The notes beneath the pieces were generated by a model. That model was not told the origin of the DNA. It did no database searches and was given only the letters and a program-made list of their open reading frames with translations. Below, piece by piece: positions 25,380-33,708 of a DNA stretch of 44,868 nt. The stretch comes from Cupriavidus basilensis. GTDB taxonomy: Bacteria > Pseudomonadota > Gammaproteobacteria > Burkholderiales > Burkholderiaceae. The stretch covers positions 1 through 44,868 of the forward strand of contig NZ_JARJLM010000400.1 in assembly GCF_029335485.1 (NCBI RefSeq). Reading direction: 5' to 3'. Made by a program: the position numbers and the translations under genes. Each line of letters begins with the position of its first letter. The stretch's first letter is position 1.

Positions 25380-26147
25380 CTATGCGCGCCGTTCCGCTTG
25401 CGCCGCGCTCGTGCCGGGGGTGGCCTCGGGCCCCGCCTGCATGCGCCGGTAGCTGCAGGCCAGCGCCAGCAGGATCGCGATGGGCGCGGCAAGGCACCAG
25501 AACGACGCCAGCACGTAGGCATACGCGCCGGCCATGGCGCCGCCCGCGAACGCGGCGATGGCAGGGACCATCTTGCGCAGGCGGTTTTTGGCGGCCGCGG
25601 CCTTGTCGGGCGGACCGTGTATGACTTCGACCAGGTCGATGATGGCCTGCGTGCTGTTGCCCGTCATGATGGTGGTCGGCACGTGATCGGTCAGCACGAT
25701 GCGGGATTGCGTGTTCTGGATCGCCATCGCGGCCACGCCCAGCATGCCGGTTGCGATGGCGGCAGGCATGTCCGGCGAGGTAATGGGCGAGGCCATGTAG
25801 CCAGCCAGCATGAACAGGGTCAGCAGCGCGCACTGCGCGGCCAGCAGCGGCGGGAGCGGCGGCCTGCCGCGCGCCTGCATGGCGTCGATCGCGATCTTGG
25901 TGGACGCGACCGAAACGATGAAGACCGGCAGTGCCAGCAATTTGGCCGCCACGCCGCTGGTCGAGTGCGCAAGCTCCACGCCGAGCATGACAAAGTTGCC
26001 CGTCACGTGTGCGGTGAACAGGCCGAACAAGGCGATGAAACCGACCACGTCGACATAGCCCGCCACCAGGCTGAGCAGAGATGCCTTGATCACGTTGCCG
26101 GCGCTGGCCGGCGGTTGCGGAGGTAGCGATTGCGGAGTGGTCTGCAT
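25380..26147 (-). CDS. YoaK/DUF1275 family membrane protein
   Basis: A 255-residue inner-membrane protein of the YoaK (DUF1275) family, about six spans. The opening LSLVAGYVDVVGFIALFGLFTAHVTGNFV is cut here to its key parts: AGYVDVVGF and HVTGN, both family hallmarks, with MTGNSTQAIIDLVE later. Function is unknown in the family. It is a single gene, divergent from the LacI-type regulator, with no evident operon partner. Confidence 0.82.
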   Translation of the reverse strand: MQTTPQSLPPQPPASAGNVIKASLLSLVAGYVDVVGFIALFGLFTAHVTGNFVMLGVELAHSTSGVAAKLLALPVFIVSVASTKIAIDAMQARGRPPLPPLLAAQCALLTLFMLAGYMASPITSPDMPAAIATGMLGVAAMAIQNTQSRIVLTDHVPTTIMTGNSTQAIIDLVEVIHGPPDKAAAAKNRLRKMVPAIAAFAGGAMAGAYAYVLASFWCLAAPIAILLALACSYRRMQAGPEATPGTSAAQAERRA

Positions 26148-26520
26148 GGCTGTCGTCAGTTCCTGGGTAAGGACGGCTCGTGCCCGTGCCGCAGCATAAC
26201 CCGATGGCGTGGAAGCGTCACTGCGCGGCGCGGCTGTGCGTGGGTAAAGGCCGTATCCGCCACCGGGCCACAGGCTCGCCGTGGCGCGCGTGCCGATTCA
26301 GCCGCGGAGGCGGCGCTCGATGTGATGGCCGTTTCGCTGGGCCGAGCGCTGGCGCAGGAGACCCGCATGCTCAATGTCTCGCCAGGGGTGCGTCCGCAGG
26401 GACACGAGGCCGGGCCGTATCCGCGATAGTGCCGGGAGGCCGGCCAGCGAGGAAGTGGCGCAGCGGCCTTCGCTTAAAATGACGCGATCTCATTCACCGC
26501 ACACCAGCCTCCCTGCCGTC
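26148..26520. other. Intergenic region before the LacI-type gene
   Basis: About 370 bases without a supported gene. Open frames that cross it have no ribosome binding site. I see no clear repeat or hairpin. The first in-frame start of the regulator is at 26479. Confidence 0.3.
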
Positions 26521-27549
26521 ATGGACCAGCGTAAGCGCATTACCCTCAAGGACCTGGCGGCGAAGGCGGAAGTCCATTACTCCACCGTGTCCCGGGTGAT
26601 GAACCCAGCCACGCGGCACCTGGTCGCCGACGATGTGGCGGAGCGCATCCTGCGCATGGCCGACGATCTCGGCTTCAGGCCGAATCGCATTGCGGCCGGC
26701 CTGCGCACCAGGCGTTCCGGGCTGGTCGGCGTGGTGCTGCCGGATATTTCCAATCCTGTCTTCGCGCCGATCCTGGCCGGGCTCGAAGGCGTGCTCGCCT
26801 CGCAGGGCTATGTGCCCATCGTGGTCAATGTCGGCGCCGACAAGGCCCGGCAGCGCTTCATCATCGACCAGATGATGGGCCGCCAGGTCGATGGCCTGAT
26901 CCTGGCGACGGCCGAGCGCGAGGATCCCGTGTTGGACTATTGCGTCAGGCAGAGCATCCCGGTGGTGATGGTCAACCGCGGCGAAGATCTCGGCAGGGTG
27001 CCCTGCGTGGTCAGCGACAACACGGTCGGGATGCGGCTGGCCGTCGATCATCTCGTGACGCTGGGCCATCGGCGCATCGGCCATATCGCGGGGCCGGACT
27101 CTCTGTCCACCGGCCACCAGCGCAAGCAGGGCTTTATCTCGGCGGTGCGGCGGCACAAGCTGCGCAAAGGCGAATGGCTGATCGTGGAGGCCGCGAACTA
27201 CGGCCGCGAAGCGGGCCGCGAGGCCTGCCGCGCACTGCTCGGGCAGTCGCCCGGCCTGACCGCGATCGCCGCCGGCAACGACCTGCTGGCGCTGGGCTGC
27301 TACGACCATTTCCGCGAGGAGGGGATCGCCTGCCCCGGCGGTATCTCCGTGGTGGGCCACAACGATATGCCTTTCGTGGATGCGCTCACGCCTGCGCTCA
27401 CCACCGTCCGGATTGCTGTTCACGAGATGGGCGCGCGGGCCGCCATCCTGCTGCTGGCGCGCATTGCGGACGCGGGCGCCGAGGTTGCCAGCGTGGTGCT
27501 GTGCCCGCAGCTGATCGTCAGAGGCTCGACCGCACCGCCCGCGGACTGA
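26521..27549 (+). CDS. LacI family transcriptional regulator
   Basis: A 342-residue LacI/GalR regulator. The DNA-binding helix-turn-helix is ITLKDLAAKAEVHYSTVSRVM (residues about 6-26), the hinge follows near 45-60, and the periplasmic-binding-like core has VGVVLPDISNPVFAPILAG and DNTVGMRLAVDHLV. It should bind a small ligand, often a sugar, and release its operator. I start at 26521 because the HTH normally begins within a few residues of the start; 26479 is an alternative. A perfect 16-bp LacI-type operator lies 190 bp downstream, ahead of the AraC gene, so that gene is the likely target. Confidence 0.88.
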   Translation: MDQRKRITLKDLAAKAEVHYSTVSRVMNPATRHLVADDVAERILRMADDLGFRPNRIAAGLRTRRSGLVGVVLPDISNPVFAPILAGLEGVLASQGYVPIVVNVGADKARQRFIIDQMMGRQVDGLILATAEREDPVLDYCVRQSIPVVMVNRGEDLGRVPCVVSDNTVGMRLAVDHLVTLGHRRIGHIAGPDSLSTGHQRKQGFISAVRRHKLRKGEWLIVEAANYGREAGREACRALLGQSPGLTAIAAGNDLLALGCYDHFREEGIACPGGISVVGHNDMPFVDALTPALTTVRIAVHEMGARAAILLLARIADAGAEVASVVLCPQLIVRGSTAPPAD

Positions 27550-27683
27550 GCGCGCAACCGGCTTTCGATGCCGGATGCTTCCGGGGTGGATTTCATGCGG
27601 CAAGGTCCCATTGTCCCAAACGCCCCTGCGCAGGCGCGCTCCAGGCAACAGCCCTCATCTTCCGGGAATCGCGCCCGGGGTCA

Positions 27684-27753
27684 ACTACACATTCTTGTAG
27701 TCGGCGCATCCTTGATTTCTTTCCTTGCCCGCTCATAATGCAAACGTTTGCAT
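27684..27753 (+). promoter_or_regulatory. Promoter with LacI-type operator ahead of the AraC gene
   Basis: ATGCAAACGTTTGCAT at 27738-27753 is a perfect palindrome with the central CpG of LacI/PurR-type operators. TTGATT (27712-27717) and CATAAT (27734-27739) form a 16-bp-spaced promoter whose -10 touches the operator, so binding would block initiation. ACTACA-CATTCT-TGTAGT at 27684-27701 is a second perfect inverted repeat just upstream of the -35, fit for an activator. Confidence 0.78.
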
Positions 27754-27852
27754 AACCTTGGTGACCATTCCCGCATGCCGGTGGTGTCATGCGAGAGGGA
27801 CAGAATCGCACCGCTGCCGGGGCGGGTGCATCGATCGGGGGCAGGAGAGACG

Positions 27853-28788
27853 ATGGGGATGCTGCAGTCGATATGCCAGCCATGCGGAGATACCTTCGGC
27901 GCGCAAGCCGCGGCGTATTTCGGCATCCAGTCAGCGCCGGAACTGGCGAGCCTGAGCGCGTCGCACCGCTCGGAAGTCGCGGTTGCCCATGTTCGCAGCG
28001 GACCGCAGCATGAGGGTCGCAAGCGCGTGGTGCCGGCTGCCGAGGCATTTGTGGTGGCGATGCATCTCGAGGCGTCGCTCCATCACGAACTGTGGCGCGG
28101 CGATAAGCCGCTGCTGCGGCAAGGCTATGCGCGCGACGCCGTGCTGATTGTCGATCTGGAGGACGAGGTCTCCGTCCACGTTGGAGCGCCGCTGGATTGC
28201 CTGCTGTTCCATGTGCCGCGCATGGCGCTGGACGATTACGCGGATGAATGCAATGCCAGGCCGATCCACCGGCTCGCGTGCGCCGCCGGGCATACCGATC
28301 CGACCCTGGCACATCTGGCGCGGGCGCTCCTGCCATCCCTCGCGCTGCCCGCGCAGTGTCAGCCGCGCTTCGTGGATACGGTACTGCTGGCGGTGCTGGC
28401 GCACCTCGCGCATACCTATGGCGGCCTGACGGTGCGGGCGGAAGCCAGGAGGGGGGCGCTGTCCGATGCGCAGGAGCACCGCGCCAAGGAGTATCTGGCT
28501 GCCGCCAGCGCGCAGCCGGTGTCGCTGGACGAGGTGGCGCAGGCCTGCGGCTTGTCGCGCGGCCATTTTGCCAAGGCCTTCAAGGAGAAGGCCGGCGTGA
28601 CGCCGCACCGCTGGCTGCAGCGGTACCGCGTCGACCGAGCCAAGGCGTTGATGGCAGAGCAGGAGGAGATGTCGCTGGCGCAGGTTGCCGTGGAAGCCGG
28701 CTTTGCCGACCAGAGCCACCTGACGCGTGTGTTTGGCCGCTTCGTCGGCATCCCGCCGGGCACCTGGCGGCGCGAGCGCCGGTCCTAG
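27853..28788 (+). CDS. AraC family transcriptional regulator
   Basis: A 311-residue AraC/XylS regulator. The C-terminal 100 residues carry two helix-turn-helix units: SLDEVAQACGLSRGHFAKAFKEK and MSLAQVAVEAGFADQSHLTRVFGR, ending in the usual GIPPGTWRR. The N-terminal 190 residues are a sensor region with no strong family mark. The ATG at 27853 has AGGAGA four bases upstream; the longer frame from 27748 would start inside the promoter region. It lies behind a LacI-type operator, suggesting a two-step cascade. No catabolic genes follow it, so its targets are elsewhere. Confidence 0.87.
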   Translation: MGMLQSICQPCGDTFGAQAAAYFGIQSAPELASLSASHRSEVAVAHVRSGPQHEGRKRVVPAAEAFVVAMHLEASLHHELWRGDKPLLRQGYARDAVLIVDLEDEVSVHVGAPLDCLLFHVPRMALDDYADECNARPIHRLACAAGHTDPTLAHLARALLPSLALPAQCQPRFVDTVLLAVLAHLAHTYGGLTVRAEARRGALSDAQEHRAKEYLAAASAQPVSLDEVAQACGLSRGHFAKAFKEKAGVTPHRWLQRYRVDRAKALMAEQEEMSLAQVAVEAGFADQSHLTRVFGRFVGIPPGTWRRERRS

Positions 28789-28920
28789 CCGCCGGGGCGG
28801 GTTCGCATCGACTCGCTGCCGGCTGGCGAAAGCCGCTTATGATTGAGGTTTGGGCTCGTCGCCCGACCGTGCCCTACCTTGCCGTATGGCGGCCCGCCGC
28901 AGGAGTGAAGCCTTCCCATC

Positions 28921-29688
28921 ATGAGTTCGCCGGATCTCTCGCTTGGCGCCGCGATCCCCGCCGACGCCCCATCCGCCCTGGCCACGCTGCTTGGCGATAT
29001 CGATCGCGCCCAGGATATCGACGGCCTGGCCGGAGCCGTTTGCACGGCAGCGCGGCTGCTCGGGTTCAACCATTTCTATTTGCGCTACAAGGGGCCGCCC
29101 GGCTCGGCGCCGCCCCAGCCGGCTTCGCTGACCAGCCTGCCGGGCGGTGCCAGCCTGGCACCGGAAGCGCACGGCGAAGCATTGGCGGCGCTGGTGGTCA
29201 AGGCGCGCGATTCGCTGGTGCCGGTGGTGTGCAGCAGCGGCCAGCCGCTGCTGCTGCCGGCCAGCGACAGCGTGGCGCGGGCCGAGCTGGACCGGCGCCT
29301 GACCGCGGCCATCGCCTTTTCCGCCAGCATGCCCAGCCGCGAGGTGGGAACGTTGGCACTGCTGTCGCTCGACGGCATGCCGGGTGACGATGAGGCCGCC
29401 ATTTGCCGGGCGCGCCTGTTCGGCCCGGCGCTTACGCAGTCCGTGCTGGACCGCTTCTGCGCGCTCGTGCGCGGACCTTCCGTACCGGAGGCGGCGCTGA
29501 CCGCGCGAGAGCTGGAAGTGCTGCGCTGGGTAGCGCAAGGCAAGACGTCCTGGGAGGCCGGGCAGATCCTTGGCATCTCCGAGCATGGCATTTCCCATCA
29601 TATGCGCAACGTGATGCGCAAGCTGGGCGTGGGCAACCGGCTGCAGGCCGTGCGTACGGCGATTGCGATGGGGTTGCTGCCGGGGTAG
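28921..29688 (+). CDS. LuxR-type regulator with autoinducer-binding-like domain
   Basis: A 255-residue protein with a C-terminal LuxR helix-turn-helix (LTARELEVLRWVAQGKTSWEAGQILGISEH, positions about 192-221, given here in part) and an N-terminal region like an acyl-homoserine-lactone domain (GFNHFYLRYKG). The tryptophan/tyrosine pair that lines the lactone pocket in LuxR and TraR is not seen after that point, so ligand binding is uncertain. No luxI-type synthase is in the window, which makes it an orphan (solo). The ribosome binding site is weak: GGAG lies 17 bases upstream of the ATG. Confidence 0.8.
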   Translation: MSSPDLSLGAAIPADAPSALATLLGDIDRAQDIDGLAGAVCTAARLLGFNHFYLRYKGPPGSAPPQPASLTSLPGGASLAPEAHGEALAALVVKARDSLVPVVCSSGQPLLLPASDSVARAELDRRLTAAIAFSASMPSREVGTLALLSLDGMPGDDEAAICRARLFGPALTQSVLDRFCALVRGPSVPEAALTARELEVLRWVAQGKTSWEAGQILGISEHGISHHMRNVMRKLGVGNRLQAVRTAIAMGLLPG

Positions 29689-29756
29689 CGGTGATGGCGC
29701 GCTGCCATGCGCGCATCTGGGCGATGCCGGCTTCCGCCTGTGGCAGCAGCCTGGTG

Positions 29757-30044
29757 TCACGCCAGGAAGAGCGCATGCATCTTATCGATCGATTCCGGTC
29801 CATATGCTACGACGCCGACAGGTACTGCGTAGTCGATCGCTTCGATGATCCTTCCCGCCCAGACCGGGCTGAATCCTCCGCAGAGTTCGATCAGCTGTAT
29901 GCCGTCGGCGACCAGTTCCTGTGCGGCGGCGATGCCTTCCGATGGGTGCGAGATGCCGATGACTTTCATTGAGAATTTTTCGGTGCCCTGGGGTTGGACA
30001 AAGTTGTCTCCGGTGACGATGAATCCGAATTTGGTTAGCGCCAT
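29757..30044 (-). CDS. DUF6506-like small protein
   Basis: A 95-residue soluble protein. The pattern FGFIVTGDNF, then EGIAAAQELVADGIQLIELCGGF and YAVPVGVVAYG resembles the DUF6506 family, whose function is unknown. The ATG at 30044 has AAGGAG six bases upstream, and a good promoter lies at 30113-30141 on the same strand. It is a single gene. The stretch upstream of it is clearly lower in GC than the rest of the window, which may mark acquisition or a deletion junction. Confidence 0.65.
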   Translation of the reverse strand: MALTKFGFIVTGDNFVQPQGTEKFSMKVIGISHPSEGIAAAQELVADGIQLIELCGGFSPVWAGRIIEAIDYAVPVGVVAYGPESIDKMHALFLA

Positions 30045-30112
30045 GTCGTTCTCCTTTTTGGCGATTCGATTCGATGAACGTGTTCGATGCTCGATGTACG
30101 TTGGCGTGTCTG

Positions 30113-30141
30113 ATTCTTGCAATTGAGGATAAGATCGTCAA
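30113..30141 (-). promoter_or_regulatory. Sigma-70 promoter of the DUF6506-like gene
   Basis: On the minus strand TTGACG (30141-30136) and AAGAAT (30118-30113) are exactly 17 bp apart. The predicted start is about 60 bases before the ATG at 30044. Confidence 0.65.
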
Positions 30142-30194
30142 AGACTATTTTGGCGTGTTCTCAGTCATTTCAGGTCTTGGATTCTTTTTTCGGC

Positions 30195-30467
30195 GAGCAG
30201 TCCGGCGTGCAGGACGAGGCCGTGCGCCTGGCGCGACAGGCGGTGCAACTGACCATCAACGAGTACAAGGCGGGCGCCGTTCCCTATACCAGTGTCGTTA
30301 CCGCGCAAGCCACCGCGCTGGGCAACGAACAGGCCGCACTGACCATACGCGAGAACCGGCTGATCGCCAGCGTCGCGCTGATCGAGGCCTTCGGCGGCGG
30401 CTGGCATGTCTCGCAATTGCCGGGAGACAAGGCAATGTCGTCTACCGCTTCGCACGCAGGGCCATAG
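30195..30467 (+). pseudogene. C-terminal fragment of an RND outer-membrane factor (NodT/OprM family)
   Basis: The frame reads QDEAVRLARQAVQLTINEYK, AGAVPYTSVVTAQATALGNEQ and RLIASVALIEAFGGGWHVSQLP, which is the last helical hairpin and the closing GGGW of outer-membrane efflux factors of the NodT/OprM family. Only about 90 of the usual 470 residues remain. The likeness fades near 30195, and upstream lies the promoter of the opposite gene. No RND pump or membrane fusion gene is here. I read it as a 3' remnant left by a deletion. Confidence 0.8.
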
Positions 30468-30531
30468 CACCTGGGTAACGAGCAACGGCAGACGGGTAAC
30501 GCGGACACGATCCGCATCGGAGGAACTGAAA

Positions 30532-31074
30532 ATGAACGACCATCTCCCGGACTGCCTCACTGCGCAGCACCTGCAGCTCTTTGGCGCCATCGTCCAGTGG
30601 TTCGCGCGATACGAATTGCTGATGCAGGAGATCATGGCGGCGCTCTGCGGCACGGATGCCGCGGCAGTGATGCTGCTCACGCGCCGCCTTGATTTCGGCG
30701 GAAAGCGGGCAACGCTGCTCGACCTGCTGCGCCAGCGCAGGATTCCGATGGATCAGTTCGACCGGATCTGCGCCTACTTGCTGATACCGCATACGTATGC
30801 GCCATTGCGGCACGATGTCGCGCACTCTGCGTGGACATCCAGTCAGCATTCCGGCGCGGTCCAGCCGAACTGGATCATCGGACTTCCATCGGGCATCACG
30901 CCGCTGCAGGACGATTTCAATGCGCTGACCGAGACGTTCATCGAACGTACCGATATGGAATTCAATTACACCATCGGCGATCTTAAAGAAATCGTTCGGA
31001 TCCTGGCGGATAACCACGAAGCGTTATCCGATTACATTCATGAAGTTGGGATGGTCAGGATTTCCAGAACATAG
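30532..31074 (+). CDS. Hypothetical protein with HEPN-like R-x4-H motif
   Basis: A 180-residue, mostly helical protein. GGAGGAAC precedes the ATG. The N-terminal helix LFGAIVQWFARYELLMQEIMAAL, the middle segment DFGGKRATLLDLL and the motif RHDVAHSAW (Arg93 to His98) match the pattern of HEPN-fold proteins, where R-x4-6-H is the RNase site. I therefore call it HEPN-like; this is a motif reading, not a proven family assignment. HEPN toxins usually have an adjacent MNT antitoxin, and none is seen. It could instead be an uncharacterised HEPN-fold housekeeping protein. Confidence 0.55.
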   Translation: MNDHLPDCLTAQHLQLFGAIVQWFARYELLMQEIMAALCGTDAAAVMLLTRRLDFGGKRATLLDLLRQRRIPMDQFDRICAYLLIPHTYAPLRHDVAHSAWTSSQHSGAVQPNWIIGLPSGITPLQDDFNALTETFIERTDMEFNYTIGDLKEIVRILADNHEALSDYIHEVGMVRISRT

Positions 31075-31188
31075 ATTGTGCATGGGTGTGGCCGCCTGGC
31101 GGGGATTATTCGTTTTTTCAGAACAGAGCGTTCCGCGTGCTGAACGCCGCCATGGCTTTTCAACGCCGGGTATTTTTGCCAAAATCGC

Positions 31189-31204
31189 ACACTGATACCA
31201 GTGT
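31189..31204. promoter_or_regulatory. Perfect inverted repeat upstream of the LpxL-type gene
   Basis: ACACTG-ATAC-CAGTGT is a perfect inverted repeat 78 bp ahead of the acyltransferase start. It is operator-like in size. No linked regulator is obvious. Confidence 0.4.
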
Positions 31205-31281
31205 TACCCAGCGGGGCCGCGGCACGCCTGAAAAAAGGCAGCGCAAGCCTGCGCGCAAGCGGTGACTAATCCAGTGCAACC

Positions 31282-32244
31282 ATGGGCAATGCTTCTCGAC
31301 ATGGGGCCGGCATACTGCAGTTTGCATTCAGGCTGATAGCTGTCTTACCCCTACCCGTGCTACAGGCGGCCGGCCGCGTGCTTGGCCGGCTGATCTACAC
31401 CTTCCCCGGCAGGTACCGGCAGCGCTTGCGCGCCAACGCGTCCCTGGCCGGCTATCCGCATGCCGCATTCGCCCGCCGCTCGGCGGCGGAGGCGGGAGCC
31501 ATGATCCTCGAACTGCCACGCGTGTGGTTCCGCACGCAGCAGAGCGTGGCGCGCGTGGTCACCGACGACTGGGATGTGGTCCAGGCGGCCATCGACGAGG
31601 GGCGGGGCATCCTGTTCCTGACACCGCACCTGGGATGCTTCGAGATCACCGCGCGCTATACCGCGCAGCGCCTGCCGCTGACGATCATGTTCCGGCCCCC
31701 GCGCAAGGAAATGCTGGCGCCGGTGCTGGAAACCGCCCGCCATATGTCGAGCCTGGAGGTGGTGCCCGCCGCCGCGCAGGGCGTGCGCGCCTTCGTGCGG
31801 GCGCTGCGCCATGGCAGGGCGGTCGGCCTGCTGCCCGACCAGGCGCCCAGCGTTGGCGAAGGCGTGTGGGTCCCGTTCTTCGGCCGTATGGCCTATACCA
31901 TGACGTTGCCCGGAAAGCTGGCCGTGCAGACCGGCGTGCCCGTCATCCTGGCGGCAGGCGAGCGGTTGCCCAAGGGCCGGGGCTGGCGTCTGCACTACGT
32001 GCGGCTGCCGGAGCCCTTGCCGTCCGCTGCGGCGGAGCAGGCAGCGCTGCTGAACGAGGCAATGGAGGCACTGATCCGGCGATTCCCTGAGCAGTATCTC
32101 TGGAGCTATAACCGGTACAAGGTGCCGGCGGGGGCACCGCCCGTCCCATCCGCGCCACCGGCGGTGGCGGCAGCCGGGCCCGCGGCGCCACGGTCATATC
32201 TTGCTCCCGAGGGGGCCGGCGGCGACGATCCGTCGCGCTGCTGA
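31282..32244 (+). CDS. lpxL: Lipid A acyltransferase, LpxL/HtrB family
   Basis: A 320-residue lysophospholipid-type acyltransferase that adds a secondary acyl chain to lipid A at the inner membrane. A hydrophobic N-terminal anchor (FAFRLIAVLPLPVLQAAGRVLG) is followed by the catalytic H-x4-E motif HLGCFE (His116, Glu121). The second motif GLLPDQAP and the WVPFFGRMAY segment are typical. The tail after residue 290 is rich in Pro/Ala and looks dispensable. It has no lps neighbours, and burkholderial genomes often carry several copies. LpxL and LpxM cannot be separated with confidence here. Confidence 0.82.
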   Translation: MGNASRHGAGILQFAFRLIAVLPLPVLQAAGRVLGRLIYTFPGRYRQRLRANASLAGYPHAAFARRSAAEAGAMILELPRVWFRTQQSVARVVTDDWDVVQAAIDEGRGILFLTPHLGCFEITARYTAQRLPLTIMFRPPRKEMLAPVLETARHMSSLEVVPAAAQGVRAFVRALRHGRAVGLLPDQAPSVGEGVWVPFFGRMAYTMTLPGKLAVQTGVPVILAAGERLPKGRGWRLHYVRLPEPLPSAAAEQAALLNEAMEALIRRFPEQYLWSYNRYKVPAGAPPVPSAPPAVAAAGPAAPRSYLAPEGAGGDDPSRC

Positions 32245-32409
32245 GCATAGGCCACCGGGGTGCCGGCAGGCCATCCTGCCGCGCCAGCGGGACCGCCGGC
32301 GTCGGTGCAGGCTGGTTGAGTCCTGCCTCCCTGTGGACAATACTTGCCCATGGAGGGCCCACGCCCGGTTCGTTCCGACGTCGATTCCATGCCATGCAAG
32401 GAGACCGCC

Positions 32410-32790
32410 ATGCTGCGCAACAGTCACGCATTTTGCGGCTATTCGATCAACGACATCGCGAAAGCCTTGGATTTCTACGGCGGCACGCTCGGCCTGGAGG
32501 TGACCCGGTCCGGGGATCTGCTGACGCTGCAGTTGGCTGGCGGCAACACCGTGCTGCTCTATCCCAAGCCCGATCACGCGCCCGCGACATTTACCGTGTT
32601 GAATTTTCCCGTGGACAGCGTGGACCGTGCCGTGGAACAGCTCGGCAAGCGCGGGGTGCGGTTCGAGATCTATGATGCCCCCGGCCTGCAGACCGACGCG
32701 CGGGGGATTTGCCGTGCAAGCGGCGGGCCGGTGATCGCCTGGTTCAAGGATCCGGCCGGCAATATTCTGTCGGTGCTCGAACCAGCTTAA
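32410..32790 (+). CDS. VOC family (glyoxalase/bleomycin resistance-like) protein
   Basis: A 126-residue single VOC domain. The pattern [20 protein letters not shown], then [14 protein letters not shown] at the end, is the usual beta-alpha-beta-beta-beta repeat with an acidic ligand position in the last strand. AAGGAGA lies seven bases ahead of the ATG. Such proteins include isomerases, dioxygenases and antibiotic-binding proteins; nothing here decides which. It is a single gene ended by a clear terminator. Confidence 0.82.
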   Translation: MLRNSHAFCGYSINDIAKALDFYGGTLGLEVTRSGDLLTLQLAGGNTVLLYPKPDHAPATFTVLNFPVDSVDRAVEQLGKRGVRFEIYDAPGLQTDARGICRASGGPVIAWFKDPAGNILSVLEPA

Positions 32791-32826
32791 GCCGCAAGCA
32801 AGAATTCGCCCAGTTATCACGGGCAT

Positions 32827-32856
32827 AAAAAAAACCATTCCGAAGAATGGCTTTTT
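32827..32856. terminator. Bidirectional intrinsic terminator
   Basis: CCATTC-CGAA-GAATGG (32835-32850) is flanked by eight A on the left and CTTTTT on the right. It ends the VOC gene on the plus strand and could stop transcripts from the right. Confidence 0.8.
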
Positions 32857-33141
32857 ACACCCCGCGACATCGACACTCCGTTGATCCTGCCCCGTTTGGC
32901 TCTGTGGCCTGTGTGAGCATGCTGGAATCACGCTGCGAAGACCGGCAATCAAGTCGTTCCAGGCGGCAGGGCCGCTCCTGGTCAGCTATCAGACTTAGCA
33001 ACTTATGCGCTGCGACTTGTCACGGAACGGATCATACGTATTCCCGGGGGGGCGCCGTATAGAGAGAAGCCCCTATTTCCCCTCGCTGTTCTCGCGCTAG
33101 TTTTCGCCCAGGTGTGCCTTGCCTGGCGCAGGCGCCGCTGG

Positions 33142-33333
33142 TCAGCCGGAGAAACGCGTTTCTCCGGGCGCGTCCTGGCGCTTTGCCACGCGTTCGCGGA
33201 GCTGCCGTTCCAGTTCGGTGATGTGCTGGTTCAGGCGAGTCTGCTTTCTGGCGTGCCGGATGGCGAGTGCCGTAAAAAGCACTGCCGTGAGGATGCAGCC
33301 AAGTTCGGCCAGCGGTATCAGGTCGGATTGCAT
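33142..33333 (-). CDS. Small single-span membrane protein with coiled coil
   Basis: A 63-residue frame: residues about 6-25 (IPLAELGCILTAVLFTALAI) are one membrane span, and 30-50 (QTRLNQHITELERQLRERV) form a charged coiled coil. This layout is common in real small membrane proteins. No good ribosome binding site is visible, and its last codons lie inside a perfect 22-bp palindrome. I regard it as plausible but unproven. Confidence 0.45.
   Translation of the reverse strand: MQSDLIPLAELGCILTAVLFTALAIRHARKQTRLNQHITELERQLRERVAKRQDAPGETRFSG
33146..33167. repeat. Perfect 22-bp palindrome
   Basis: CCGGAGAAACG at 33146-33156 is followed immediately by its exact complement to 33167, with no loop. 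It overlaps the end of the small membrane-protein frame. A palindrome without a loop is more like a dimeric protein-binding site than a terminator. Confidence 0.7.
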
Positions 33334-33708
33334 AGTGGTCTATTGGCATCGTTGCGCCCTGAGGCGCTATTTGGCGCTGCCGGTCGCGCGGGGCGCCAGG
33401 ATACGGCATGACACCGCCGGCCGCATTGGAGATAACGGCAGCGGCAGGCGAATTTTGAGAGCGCACCAAGCGCCGGCCGCGCCGCACGCAGGCGCCATTG
33501 CCCAGGGCTGGAGGCAGCCGGCATCCGCGTTTTCATCGCTGGCAGCAGCGGGCGGTGCGCTAACCCACTTTCCAATCCAGTGGACGCGGTTAGTCTCGGA
33601 ACTTCGCGGGCAGGTCTGACCCACCTGTCCGCGCTTTGCGCCTCGCCTATCCCCCGGTGGGCGGGGCGTTTTTCTGCGCCGGCAGGGTGGCGTCGATGGA
33701 TTCCGGTC
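33334..33708. other. Intergenic region with one plus-strand hairpin
   Basis: About 375 bases without a supported gene. CGCCTCGCC (33639-33647) pairs with GGCGGGGCG (33660-33668) with one G-T pair and is followed by five T. It looks like a plus-strand terminator, yet no plus-strand gene precedes it closely. Confidence 0.35.

Noticed and set aside
6297-31200. Shared 12-mer CACACTGATACC upstream of both rpoD and the LpxL-type gene
   Set aside because: A 12-base match is expected by chance many times in 45 kb, and only the second copy is part of an inverted repeat.
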